DNA from: Bacteroidota bacterium
Lineage (GTDB): Bacteria > Bacteroidota > Bacteroidia > Bacteroidales > UBA1402
DNA length: 6,504 bases
Direction of reading: 5' to 3'
Assembly (NCBI GenBank): GCA_030706285.1
Contig: JAUZOU010000176.1
Span: 1-6,504, forward strand
Part shown: piece after piece, positions 6,260-6,504 of the stretch
Position numbering within the stretch: the stretch's first letter is position 1
How the letters are laid out: every line of letters starts with the position of its first letter
Made by a program: the position numbers and the translations under genes
Notes under the pieces: model-generated
Seen by the model: only the letters and a program-made list of their open reading frames with translations
Database searches by the model: none
Told to the model about the DNA's origin: nothing

Positions 6260-6504
6260 ATGGCACATAGCATCATTCGTTTTGTTGGTTGTTTTTTCCT
6301 GCTATTGACGGCCTTTGCCTTGTCAGATTGTGACAGTGAGTATACAACCATTCCGGACAGGGAAGTCTATCTCAGACGGGACATCGATGTCATCAAACTG
6401 AATGCCCCCGGTACCTATAAAAGCTTTACCAAAGCTGAACTGACTTCCGACAGGCTTGGTTTCGGCGGCCTGATGGTTGTCCATGCGTTTAACGGAGAGT
6501 ATTA
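6260..6504 (+). CDS. Small exported, probable lipoprotein; Rieske-like family (partial, 3' end off window)
   Basis: An open frame runs from ATG 6260 to the right edge, giving 81 complete codons. An in-frame TAA at 6245-6247, which is also the reductase stop, and the absence of an intervening ATG fix the start. Residues 1-24 look like a lipoprotein signal: a short polar start with Arg7, a hydrophobic core FVGCFFLLLTAFAL, then SDC with Cys24 as the candidate lipidation site. Asp at the -1 position is unusual, because Gly, Ala or Ser is normal. The mature part begins DSEYTTIPDREVYL and continues to LGFGGLMVVHAFNGEY. From memory this resembles small Bacteroidales lipoproteins annotated as Rieske-like or ferredoxin-subunit-like, whose Cys-rich cluster region follows a GGVLVY...DGxYYAYD segment. 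The cluster ligands would lie beyond this window, so family membership is inferred. The 12-bp gap to the reductase suggests one operon; no separate promoter or Shine-Dalgarno is seen. Confidence 0.75.
   Translation, partial: MAHSIIRFVGCFFLLLTAFALSDCDSEYTTIPDREVYLRRDIDVIKLNAPGTYKSFTKAELTSDRLGFGGLMVVHAFNGEY

Noticed and set aside
5498..6351. Minus-strand frames at 5498-5827, 5718-5909, 5785-5982 and 6037-6351
   Set aside because: They are antisense to the intact reductase, and the last runs across the reductase-lipoprotein junction. None has a promoter-like box or a recognisable domain.
1..6504. Undescribed defence, mobile or RNA-guided system
   Set aside because: All coding space is taken by recognisable housekeeping or metabolic families. 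There are no repeat arrays, integrase or transposase fragments, tRNA genes or long unexplained stretches.

Overview
The window looks like ordinary chromosomal sequence from a Bacteroidota member, most likely order Bacteroidales. The evidence is: SecD and SecF fused into one very long reading frame; promoter-like TAnnTTTG boxes ahead of the genes, which is the primary-sigma -7 element of this phylum; no convincing Shine-Dalgarno sequences; moderate GC; and a small lipoprotein of a kind I recognise from Bacteroides relatives. I cannot name the genus.

Layout. Bases 1-2855 (minus strand) hold most of secDF, the fused membrane motor that assists Sec-dependent export. Its C-terminal end runs off the left edge. 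Upstream of it and on the same strand, after a 102-bp gap with its own promoter-like box, is a complete 695-residue M3-family zinc peptidase of the peptidyl-dipeptidase Dcp type (2958-5045) with an N-terminal signal sequence. A divergent, AT-rich control region (5046-5245) follows. It carries one candidate promoter for each direction, three inverted repeats and one direct repeat. On the plus strand come a complete aldo/keto reductase of the YghZ/L-glyceraldehyde-3-phosphate reductase type and, 12 bp further on, the first 81 codons of a small exported, probably lipidated protein. That protein resembles the Rieske-like lipoproteins of Bacteroidales and is cut by the right edge.

How the genes relate. 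SecDF and the exported Dcp share a strand and an envelope theme (protein export; trimming of peptides outside the cytoplasm), but the gap and the separate promoter box suggest they need not be strictly co-transcribed. The reductase and the small lipoprotein probably form an operon, though the functional link is unknown. There are no RNA genes, mobile elements, CRISPR arrays or gene-free stretches above 300 bases. I find no evidence for an undescribed system. The points most worth checking are the reductase start codon, the dyads in the divergent control region, and the truncated lipoprotein with its unusual lipobox.
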